Below, piece after piece: positions 1 to 5,815 of a DNA stretch of 6,856 bases. The position numbers were made by a program, and so were the translations under genes. The first letter of the stretch is position 1. Each line of letters begins with the position of its first letter. The stretch is from Leptospirales bacterium (lineage in GTDB: Bacteria > Spirochaetota > Leptospiria > Leptospirales > Leptonemataceae), in NCBI GenBank assembly GCA_014238825.1, contig JABAAI010000050.1:1-6856 (forward strand), given 5' to 3'. The notes under the pieces were generated by a model. The model saw nothing but the letters and a program-made list of their open reading frames with translations, was not told where the DNA came from and made no database searches.

Positions 1-1088
1 ATTCCACTATGTCTTCTATTGTTCGAAATAGCTATGCCGGTAGTATTGTAGATGGTAGAGGCGGAGGAACTGATTCTGTAGGTGGACTAATCGGAGAAAA
101 TGCAGGGAAAATATCAAATAGTTTTGCTATAGGTACTCTTAATGGTGGTGCTGGAGATGAGGATTACGTAGGTGGATTAGTAGGTACTAATACAGGTCAA
201 ATATCTAATAGCTATTCAAGAACTAGTGTAGATGGTGGTGATGGTGCTAATGATGTCGGAGGTTTGTTGGTAGGGAGTAATAGTGGTACTATAACAAGTA
301 GCTATTATGATAGTAGTTTTTATGTTATTAGGGATGCTCTTAGTAAAGAGGAATTTAATGCTACAGTTGCAGTTGGTGGTGTTAGTGCAGGTTATTATGC
401 TATTGACTCAGATATTAATTGTACGATAGCAGGGGGAGTGTGGGTGATGCCGACTTGTACTTTGAATTCTGCTACTGACATGACTGCTTGCAATACGGCG
501 GGTGGGGAATGGGATGGTACTGCTTGTACTCTTAATTATTATAAAGTCTATACCCTTAGTGGAGTTGAAACACTTAATATTCATAATGCTATTGGTGTGA
601 GCTCTGCACAGCTAAAAGGAGCAACTGATGTCAATTATAGTATAACTTCTACTATTAATTCAGAGGCTCATTGTGGTATAGCAGGCGGAATTTGGGATAG
701 TAGCATTACTGCTTGTACTATTACTCTGGCTATTGTAGATCCCGCTATTTGTACATCAGCGGGTGGGACTTTGGATAGTGGTGTTTGTAGTAAAACAGTG
801 ATGATTGATGATACTACTACTACTTCTTCTATCTTGATATATGGTGGTTGGAGTACTAATAACTGGAATTTTGGAACTAACACCCAGTATTCTACTTTAC
901 TTTCATATAAAGAAGATAGTACGAGTACTGCCACTCCCCCCGACCAAGAGACCGGGGATATACTATGCGAACAAGATGTGATATTTTCTACTTTAGGTAC
1001 TTGTGTTACCAATGATATATTTACGAATAAAATTGATTGTGAAGCAAATAATGACATGTGGAAAAGTGATTTTATATCTTGCCCCTAA
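1..1088 (+). CDS. GLUG-repeat protein with C-terminal cysteine-loop repeats (5' partial)
   Basis: The frame is open to the left edge, with its first full codon at base 3, so the ATG at 9 is probably internal. Counting that Met as residue 1, residues 4-100 hold about three GLUG-type repeats of roughly 30 residues, with cores VGGLIGENAGKISNS, VGGLVGTNTGQISNS and GGLLVGSNSGTITSS. Such repeats occur in large secreted or outer-surface beta-helical proteins. Residues 138-358 contain exactly 12 cysteines forming six pairs (138/150, 161/173, 222/236, 248/260, 320/332, 344/358). The first four pairs share a C-x2-AGG core. A W-rich stretch at about 279-300 (GGWSTNNWNFGT) resembles segments that close GLUG regions. 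The protein ends in Cys-Pro at a TAA. A surface or adhesin-like role is inferred from the repeats only. The signal peptide and total length cannot be seen. Confidence 0.8.
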   Translation, partial: STMSSIVRNSYAGSIVDGRGGGTDSVGGLIGENAGKISNSFAIGTLNGGAGDEDYVGGLVGTNTGQISNSYSRTSVDGGDGANDVGGLLVGSNSGTITSSYYDSSFYVIRDALSKEEFNATVAVGGVSAGYYAIDSDINCTIAGGVWVMPTCTLNSATDMTACNTAGGEWDGTACTLNYYKVYTLSGVETLNIHNAIGVSSAQLKGATDVNYSITSTINSEAHCGIAGGIWDSSITACTITLAIVDPAICTSAGGTLDSGVCSKTVMIDDTTTTSSILIYGGWSTNNWNFGTNTQYSTLLSYKEDSTSTATPPDQETGDILCEQDVIFSTLGTCVTNDIFTNKIDCEANNDMWKSDFISCP

Positions 1089-1108
1089 GGCTTGAGATAT
1101 ATTTATTT
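1073..1108 (+). terminator. possible weak intrinsic terminator of the GLUG gene
   Basis: A 7-bp outer stem (1073-1079 with 1095-1101) encloses a small internal loop and a GCC/GGC inner stem (1081-1083 with 1089-1091). It overlaps the stop codon and is followed by the T-rich stretch TTTATTT. The stem is AT-rich and the T tract is interrupted, so this is only a candidate. Confidence 0.35.
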
Positions 1109-1163
1109 AGAGATGCACTTGAAATTTTAAATTAGAGTCGCTTTATATGCCTTTAGTTTAGAG

Positions 1164-1169
1164 TATGAT
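1164..1169 (+). promoter_or_regulatory. candidate -10 box (TATGAT) for rnd
   Basis: TATGAT is one mismatch from the sigma70 -10 consensus. It lies 8 nt before the rnd ATG, so transcription would begin at or within a few bases of the start codon. No convincing -35 box is seen; the best is a T-rich stretch near 1141-1147. The call rests on one hexamer in AT-rich DNA. Confidence 0.25.
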
Positions 1170-1177
1170 CTAGGCTA

Positions 1178-2359
1178 ATGGGCAGTTTCAGTTATATTAC
1201 AGAGCAAAAGAAACTGAAATTAGCTTTAGATCAGTTAGCTAAATCTCCTTGTCTTGCTATTGATACGGAATCTTCCGGTTATTATACTTATTTTTCAGAT
1301 TTATGTTTAATACAAATAAGTGCTGAAGGTCATCATTACGTTATCGATACTCTTGTTGACCTAGATCTTACTGGTCTTGCTGAAATGTGCCAAGACTCTA
1401 GGAAAACAAAAATTTTTCACTCTGCTAGCTCTGATATCATAGAACTTAAAAGAGCTTATAATTGGGAGTTTGTCAATATTTTTGATACCTTTTTAGCTTC
1501 TCGTATTTTGGGTCATGCAAATTGTTCTCTCGCTAGTTTAGTAGCGGAATATAAGGGTGTGACTTTAGAAAAAAAAGAACAAAAATCAAATTGGAAACAT
1601 AGACCTCTTACAAATTCACAGCTAGAGTATGCTCATTTGGATACTTTTTACTTGGAAAGTATTATGGATAGTTTAATGATCAAATTAAAAGAGTATGGTA
1701 TGTATGAAGAGATAGCAGAGGAATTTGAACATTTATGTCATGTGAGTTTTGAAGTAAATCGACAGATAAAGCCGGAAGGATGGAAGTTGCTACCAGATGC
1801 TAAGCAACTAAACACAGAGCAACAAGCTATTCTAAGAGAATTGTATTTACTACGTGAAAACCGTTCTCGTCAAGAAAATATCGCCCCCTTTCGAATGCTT
1901 TCTAATCACACGATGGTGCGGTTAGCAAGGGAGAGGCCAGATAACCTATCGAAGCCTTTGTTTAGTAAAATAGTTCATCCAATTTTTTTACGTAAGGATA
2001 AGGGGCGGATATTAGAAATTTTGCAAGGCAGGGATTTAAACTTATCTTTAGTCGCAAAAGAAAAACAAGTTAAAATTAAAGTAAAACCTGAGCATAAGAT
2101 ATTAACAAAAAAACTCAAGAATTGGCGGAAGAAAATAGCAGAGTATCGTGGTATTGATCCATCAATGGTGCTTTCTGCTAAAATGATAGACTTAATTGTT
2201 AAAAAATCTCCTAGTTCGATAATGGAGATGGAAGATTTGAATCAAATGACGGCATGGAAAATCAAAAATTATGGCCAACAAGTATTGGATATAGTTTCGG
2301 GTCGATATGAAGGATCAATACCAAAAGAATTAAAGCGCTTGCCAAACAATAGCAAGTAA
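1178..2359 (+). CDS. rnd: ribonuclease D (DEDDy 3'-5' exonuclease with two HRDC domains)
   Basis: This is a 393-residue protein, close to the usual RNase D length. RNase D is a 3'-5' exoribonuclease that trims the 3' ends of tRNA precursors and other small structured RNAs in the cytoplasm. The exonuclease domain covers about residues 1-190. Exo I is AIDTES with D29 and E31, Exo II is HSASSD with D86, and Exo III is YAHLD with Y151 and D155, so all metal-binding and catalytic residues are present. Two HRDC-like helical segments follow, at about 207-285 and 305-380, as in full-length RNase D. The ATG at 1178 is the only nearby start, because an in-frame TGA lies at 1166-1168. There is no clear Shine-Dalgarno sequence, only a weak AGG at 1172-1174. 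The protease gene starts 50 nt downstream with no obvious terminator between, so co-transcription is possible. Confidence 0.93.
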   Translation: MGSFSYITEQKKLKLALDQLAKSPCLAIDTESSGYYTYFSDLCLIQISAEGHHYVIDTLVDLDLTGLAEMCQDSRKTKIFHSASSDIIELKRAYNWEFVNIFDTFLASRILGHANCSLASLVAEYKGVTLEKKEQKSNWKHRPLTNSQLEYAHLDTFYLESIMDSLMIKLKEYGMYEEIAEEFEHLCHVSFEVNRQIKPEGWKLLPDAKQLNTEQQAILRELYLLRENRSRQENIAPFRMLSNHTMVRLARERPDNLSKPLFSKIVHPIFLRKDKGRILEILQGRDLNLSLVAKEKQVKIKVKPEHKILTKKLKNWRKKIAEYRGIDPSMVLSAKMIDLIVKKSPSSIMEMEDLNQMTAWKIKNYGQQVLDIVSGRYEGSIPKELKRLPNNSK

Positions 2360-2395
2360 ATAAGTTAGCAGATACTAATGTATAGTTGATTATTT

Positions 2396-2403
2396 AAGAG
2401 GAG
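2396..2403 (+). promoter_or_regulatory. ribosome binding site of the HtrA-type protease gene
   Basis: AAGAGGAG lies 6 nt before the ATG at 2410. It is a strong Shine-Dalgarno sequence and fixes that start. Confidence 0.8.
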
Positions 2404-2409
2404 TTCACA

Positions 2410-3528
2410 ATGAAAGAATATAAATTTAGTCGGTTTAGTTTAATTAACGCAGGACTTTTTCTATTTTTATTAGGGGCTTTTGCTAGTCCGATGCTATACG
2501 ATAGTTTTAAATCTTGGCTTGGGAACAGTGAAGCAATTAATGCTGCCCCTCTAAGTGAAGAAGACCAACGTCCTGCACTTGCTCTACAGGAATCCTATAT
2601 TAATATATATAGAAAGGCCAGCCCCTCGGTTGTGTATATTCGTACAAATATAGTCGTTCGTGCTGGAGGTTTTTGGAAAAGATTTTATCAGGAAAGAAAG
2701 CAAGCAGGTTCAGGCTTTGTTATTGATAAAAAAGGTTATATAGTGACGAATGATCATGTGGTTGCTGGAGCTCGTAAAATTGAGGTTATTTTTCATGATA
2801 ACACAAAGTCTACAGCAAAACTTATTGGAAGGGATGAGGCCAGTGATATTGCCTTAATTCAAGTGCCTTCTTCTAAGCGTAATCGCCTAGTCCCAGCGGT
2901 TTTTGGTGATTCTGATAAAGTAGAAGTTGGTCAACTTGCCTTTGCCTTGGGAGCACCATTTGGTTTAGATCGCACTTTCACAGTAGGTATTATTTCAGCA
3001 AAGCAACGTCGAGTTGATAATAGTCGTTTTTCACGAATTCAAACAGATGCATCGATAAACGTAGGTAACTCAGGTGGTCCTCTTCTCAATGTTTATGGAG
3101 AAGTTGTCGGTATTAATCAATCTATTTATTCCACTACTGGAGGTAGTGTCGGTATTGGCTTTGCCATACCGATGAACGAAGCCAGAGATGTAATGCAGCA
3201 ACTCCGCAAGGAGCGCCGTGTTATAGGTAAACCTGCTCTTGGGGTGCATATAGGCATTCCTGCTCAAACTTTACGAGATGATTTAAAACTTGGGGAAAGG
3301 AAGGGAGTGATTATTATACAAGTTTTGCAAGGCTCTACTGCAGAAAAGGCAGGATTAAAGGAATATGATTTTATTTATCAGGTTAACAATAAGAAAATTA
3401 AATCAAGCAAAGATTTAGTTACCATTGTCCAAAAGCTTGGCGTTGGGGGCAAACTTAATGTTAAAATACTTAGGCGTGGGCAAGAGCAGTCAATAAAGGT
3501 AAGTATCGGTGAGAGACCAACACGCTAG
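2410..3528 (+). CDS. membrane-anchored HtrA/DegS-type serine protease, one PDZ domain
   Basis: This is a 372-residue trypsin-like (family S1C) protease. Residues 10-30 form one hydrophobic helix behind a short basic N-terminus. This fits an inner-membrane anchor with the rest in the periplasm, where such enzymes act in envelope protein quality control or stress signalling. The triad is complete: H116 in TNDHVV, D146 in SDIALIQV and S221 in GNSGGPL. The residue before GNSGG is Val (INVGNSGG), where Pro is common; this should not remove activity. A single PDZ domain covers about 275-368 (GVHIGIP, then GSTAEKAGLKEYDFIYQVN). The length and single PDZ resemble DegS more than two-PDZ DegP/DegQ, but a DegS role in a sigmaE pathway cannot be concluded, so no symbol is given. 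It follows rnd by 50 nt, and terminator-like structures start about 40 nt past its stop. Confidence 0.93.
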   Translation: MKEYKFSRFSLINAGLFLFLLGAFASPMLYDSFKSWLGNSEAINAAPLSEEDQRPALALQESYINIYRKASPSVVYIRTNIVVRAGGFWKRFYQERKQAGSGFVIDKKGYIVTNDHVVAGARKIEVIFHDNTKSTAKLIGRDEASDIALIQVPSSKRNRLVPAVFGDSDKVEVGQLAFALGAPFGLDRTFTVGIISAKQRRVDNSRFSRIQTDASINVGNSGGPLLNVYGEVVGINQSIYSTTGGSVGIGFAIPMNEARDVMQQLRKERRVIGKPALGVHIGIPAQTLRDDLKLGERKGVIIIQVLQGSTAEKAGLKEYDFIYQVNNKKIKSSKDLVTIVQKLGVGGKLNVKILRRGQEQSIKVSIGERPTR

Positions 3529-3567
3529 ATAAAGCTACGTTACTCAAGTTAAGAAGCCAAGAAAGGG

Positions 3568-3639
3568 AAGTTTTGCTCAACTATTCCTGAAAACTTTAGT
3601 GTTTTTTTTACTTCCTAAGTAAAGTTTAGTATTTTTTTT
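3568..3639 (+). terminator. tandem terminator-like hairpins with two T8 tracts after the protease gene
   Basis: The first candidate pairs 3568-3574 with 3590-3596 (AAGTTTT/AAAACTT) and is followed by T8 at 3602-3609. The second pairs 3591-3598 with 3620-3627 (AAACTTTA/TAAAGTTT) and is followed by T8 at 3632-3639. The arms overlap, so the two are alternatives in one RNA. Both stems are AT-rich and a few bases separate stem and T run, so each alone is weak. Together they make termination plausible. Confidence 0.5.
3591..3639 (+). repeat. imperfect direct repeat of 19 bp, 30-bp period
   Basis: Bases 3591-3609 and 3621-3639 match at 17 of 19 positions (AAA[C/G]TTTAGT[G/A] followed by T8). One of the two differences makes the arms inverted complements, so the unit is both a direct and an inverted repeat. 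Confidence 0.7.
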
Positions 3640-3647
3640 CCCGATTC
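3620..3647 (+). promoter_or_regulatory. sigma28 (FliA)-like flagellar promoter candidate
   Basis: TAAAGTTT at 3620-3627 equals the full sigma28 -35 consensus. Twelve bases later, 3640-3647 read CCCGATTC, matching GCCGATAA at the central CCGAT. The usual spacer is 11, so this is one base long, and the last two -10 bases do not match. Its place upstream of a flagellin start supports it; spirochaete flaB genes are commonly under sigma28. It would give a leader of about 130 nt. The -35 element is also the right arm of a terminator-like hairpin, so the match may be partly coincidental. Confidence 0.45.
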
Positions 3648-3701
3648 TGTTATATAAGATTTCCTTTATGAGGAATGTCTTATGCATTCTATAGATTACT
3701 A

Positions 3702-3754
3702 TATGGAAATAGTTTTCATAGGATGGACAAAATTAAAGAAGCTAAGCTTCTTTA
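3702..3754 (+). repeat. two small hairpins in the leader of the first flagellin copy
   Basis: TATGGAAA (3702-3709) can pair with TTTTCATA (3713-3720) with one G·U. TAAAGAAGC (3734-3742) pairs perfectly with GCTTCTTTA (3746-3754). Both have 3-nt loops. The second ends 15 nt before the Shine-Dalgarno sequence. No T run follows, so they are leader structures rather than terminators. Confidence 0.5.
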
Positions 3755-3769
3755 TTAAAAGAATGTTTC

Positions 3770-3776
3770 AAGGAGG
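3770..3776 (+). promoter_or_regulatory. ribosome binding site of the first flagellin copy
   Basis: AAGGAGG lies 8 nt before the ATG at 3785. It shows that the original start of this broken gene was the MIINHN codon set and that the translation signal is still intact. Confidence 0.8.
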
Positions 3777-3784
3777 AAACACGA

Positions 3785-4630
3785 ATGATTATAAATCACA
3801 ATCTTTCCGCGATAAATTCACATCGCGTGTTGAAGTTTCAACAATGGGAAGTTAATAAAAATATGGAAAGGCTGTCCTCTGGCATGCGCATTAACCGAGC
3901 AGGTGATGACGCATCTGTGCTTGCTGTTTCAGAGAAAATGAGTGCGTAAATAAAATGTTTGTGTCAGGCTGAGCATAATACCGAAGACGGTATGAGCATG
4001 ATCCAAACGACAGAAGGCTATTTGCAAGGAGTCTCTGATATCCTACAAAGGATTCGAGTTCTAGCAGTTCAGTCTTCTAATGGTGTTTATACACCTTCTG
4101 ATAGACAGTTGATCCAAGTTGAAATTTCACAATTAGTTGATGAAGTCGATCGTATTGCTTCACAAGCAGAGTTTAATAAATTGCCTCTGTTACAAGGGCA
4201 CTATGCTCGTGGATCTAGAATAGGTTCTATGTGGTTTCATATGGGAGCAAATATGCATCAGAGAGAAAAAGTATTCATTCAAACAATGACATCTCTATCT
4301 CTAGGATTGTCTCGCCCTGATGGGACTATATTAACTATTTCTACACCACAATTCTCCAATGAGGCCATTGGTGTTGTGGATGTAGCTTTGGGTCGCATCA
4401 ATAAAGAACGTGCAAACTTAGGAGCTTATTATAATCGCCTAGAGCATGCAGCTAAAGGCTTAATGAGCGCCTATGAAAATATCCAAGCTTCGGAAAGTCG
4501 GATAAGGGATACGGACATGGCAGAAGAAGCAGCTAAGTTTACTAAAAATCAAATTTTAATACAGAGTGGAACTGCAATGTTAGCTCAAGCTAATTTGCGT
4601 CCTCAGTCTGTACTACAGTTATTGAGGTAA
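3785..4630 (+). pseudogene. flaB: flagellin FlaB copy interrupted by an in-frame stop at codon 55
   Basis: The frame from ATG 3785 reads MIINHNLSAINSHRVLKF and continues in register for 282 codons, aligning without gaps to the intact flagellin downstream (both 281 residues). Codon 55 (3947-3949) is TAA where the intact copy has CAA (Gln). Nearby conserved residues are also lost: Gly to Val in DDxSGLAVSE, Arg-Thr to Ser-Ala, Gly to Cys, and two Arg changes (to Cys and His). Past the stop the frame stays open and well conserved, ending in SGTAMLAQANLRPQSVLQLLR-type sequence. A TTG at 3959 or ATG at 3992 could reopen the frame, but the product would lack the N-terminal helix needed for export and filament packing. 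The promoter-like site and Shine-Dalgarno sequence remain. The best reading is a recent pseudogene; stop readthrough, use as a recombination donor, or a sequencing error are alternatives. Confidence 0.88.
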
Positions 4631-4780
4631 TTAGGAAACAATATGAAGGCACTATCAAAGATAATTAGACTTAGCAACAATTTTTTTGTTGGGAATATTT
4701 TTAATAGTGTCACGAAAATATTGAGAAAGTCAACTCACAAGTTAGTTCTGAGAATTAAGTTTTTAAGAACTACTTTTCTT

Positions 4781-4833
4781 TTTGCTTTCTTCATCTGTAC
4801 ATACTCTGGTATTGTACAGATGGAGGAAGCAAA
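4781..4833 (+). repeat. long near-perfect hairpin, 24 bp with one bulge
   Basis: Bases 4781-4800 pair with 4814-4833 over 20 consecutive positions. Two of these are U·G in plus-strand RNA (4788·4826 and 4791·4823). The stem continues with ATAC/GTAT (4801-4804 with 4809-4812) after a single bulged T at 4813, closed by a TCTG tetraloop. Both imperfections keep pairing only in the plus-sense RNA, since they are A·C in the antisense. This favours a role in the transcript. Confidence 0.85.
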
Positions 4834-4863
4834 TACTTTGCTTATTAATAATAAGCAAAGTAT
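4833..4863 (+). repeat. perfect 14-bp inverted repeat, possible terminator or attenuator stem
   Basis: ATACTTTGCTTATT (4833-4846) and its exact complement (4850-4863) flank a 3-nt loop. GTTTTCTC follows, a short interrupted T tract. It abuts the long hairpin at 4781-4833 and shares base 4833 with it. The stem is AT-rich with only three G/C pairs. Confidence 0.75.
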
Positions 4864-4942
4864 GTTTTCTCATCTCTCTGGAATGTCTATCAAGACTTCC
4901 TATTTTAATACACGAGGTATTAGTGGAGAGAAAACTAAACAC

Positions 4943-4948
4943 AAGGAG
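4943..4948 (+). promoter_or_regulatory. ribosome binding site deciding the flaB start
   Basis: AAGGAG lies 6 nt before the ATG at 4955. With the MIINHN N-terminus this selects 4955 over the in-frame ATG at 4643. Confidence 0.85.
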
Positions 4949-4954
4949 TGTGAG

Positions 4955-5800
4955 ATGATTATTAATCACAACATTAGCGCGATTAATGCACATCGCGTGT
5001 TGAAGTTTAATCAGTGGGATGTAGATAGTTCAATGAGTAAGTTGTCTTCTGGGATGCGGATTAACCGTGCCGGTGATGACCCTTCTGGACTTGCTGTTTC
5101 AGAAAAAATGCGGACTCAAATAAAGGGTTTGCGTCAGGCTGAAAGGAATGCCGAAGACGGTTTGAGCATGATTCAAACTACAGAAGGCTACCTAAAACAA
5201 ATTTCGGATATAGTTCAAAGGATCCGAGTTTTAGCAGTTCAGTCTTCTAACGGTGTTTATACAGCTTCTGACAGAAAGCTTATTCAAGTCGAAGTCTCTC
5301 AACTGATTGACGAAGTCGATCGTGTATCCTCACAGGCTGAGTTTAATCGTTTATCTTTGTTGCAAGGGCAATTTAGCAAAAACTCGCGTATTGGATCTAT
5401 GTGGTTTCATATAGGACCTAATACAAATCAGCGAGAACGTGTCTATATTGGTACTATGACAGCAGGGGCTTTAGGATTACGCTTAGTCAATAATGTGGCG
5501 GTTACAATATCAACTCCAGCAGGAGCTAATGATACTATTGGCAGAGCTGATTCTGCCTTAGATGTATTGATGCGCCAAAGAGCGAATTTGGGTGCTTACC
5601 AAAATCGTTTAATGCATACTGCTAAAGGTTTGATGAATGCCTATGAAAATATTCAGGCAGCAGAGAGCCGAATCCGTGATACGGATATGGCAGAGGAGGT
5701 TGTTGCGTTAACTACGAAACAGATACTTTCTCAGTCAGCAGTGTCAATGTTAGCTCAAGCGGGTGTAAGACCAAAGGCTGTTCTTTCGTTATTACAATAA
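4955..5800 (+). CDS. flaB: flagellin FlaB, periplasmic flagellar filament core protein
   Basis: This is a 281-residue flagellin, normal for spirochaetal FlaB, which lacks the long variable middle of other flagellins. FlaB is exported through the flagellar type III apparatus and polymerises into the filament core of periplasmic flagella. The N-terminal D0/D1 region, residues 1 to about 140, has MIINHNISAINAHR, LSSGMRINRAGDDPSGLAVS and QRIRVLAVQSSNG. A short central part contains RIGSMWFHIGPN. The C-terminal D1/D0 region, about 185-281, has AYENIQAAESRIRDTDMAEE and ends in VLSLLQ. The C-terminus (KQILSQSAVSMLAQAGVRPK) differs from the broken copy, which is closer to the sequence I regard as typical (QSGTAMLAQAN). 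The start is set by AAGGAG at 4943-4948. No clear promoter lies in the spacer, so it may be read through from the upstream copy or use an unrecognised promoter. A strong terminator follows. Confidence 0.95.
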   Translation: MIINHNISAINAHRVLKFNQWDVDSSMSKLSSGMRINRAGDDPSGLAVSEKMRTQIKGLRQAERNAEDGLSMIQTTEGYLKQISDIVQRIRVLAVQSSNGVYTASDRKLIQVEVSQLIDEVDRVSSQAEFNRLSLLQGQFSKNSRIGSMWFHIGPNTNQRERVYIGTMTAGALGLRLVNNVAVTISTPAGANDTIGRADSALDVLMRQRANLGAYQNRLMHTAKGLMNAYENIQAAESRIRDTDMAEEVVALTTKQILSQSAVSMLAQAGVRPKAVLSLLQ

Positions 5801-5815
5801 TATAATAAGACGGAA

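Larger units (their letters stand above)
4631..4954 (+). other. 324-nt inter-flagellin spacer dense in inverted repeats
   Basis: No independent gene is supported here. The spacer holds inverted repeats at 4675-4691 (CAACAA/TTGTTG, T5 loop), 4694-4722 (AATATTTT/AAAATATT), 4744-4771 (AGTTCT/AGAACT), 4781-4833, 4833-4863 and 4905-4923 (TAATAC/GTATTA core). GTTTTCTC (4864-4871) can also pair with GAGAAAAC (4928-4935). The frame of the downstream flagellin is open back to an ATG at 4643, which has an AGGA 6 nt before it. This would add 104 residues with a hydrophobic stretch (LRTTFLFAFFICTYSGIV), but such an extension does not fit flagellin architecture. No sigma28-like box is seen. The region looks like a regulatory leader. 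Confidence 0.65.

Noticed and set aside
811..830. Trinucleotide run (ACT/TTC units) encoding Thr-Ser, considered as a phase-variable repeat
   Set aside because: Unit changes of 3 nt keep the frame, and the run is short; it reads as ordinary linker sequence.
668..1057. Minus-strand open frame of 129 codons
   Set aside because: It lies opposite the repetitive GLUG/cysteine gene, shows no recognisable domain, and has low-complexity composition that mirrors the plus-strand repeats.
3070..3267. Minus-strand frame of 65 codons inside the protease gene
   Set aside because: It is fully inside a well-supported coding region in another frame, with no motif of its own.
3959..4630. Independent 223-residue flagellin starting at TTG 3959
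   Set aside because: No Shine-Dalgarno sequence precedes the TTG. The N-terminal helix required by all flagellins is encoded just upstream in the same frame, before the TAA, so this is the 3' part of the broken gene.
4763..4993. Minus-strand open frame of 76 codons across the inter-flagellin spacer
   Set aside because: It runs through the inverted repeats and into the start of flaB, has no recognisable motif, and is best explained by palindromic sequence.
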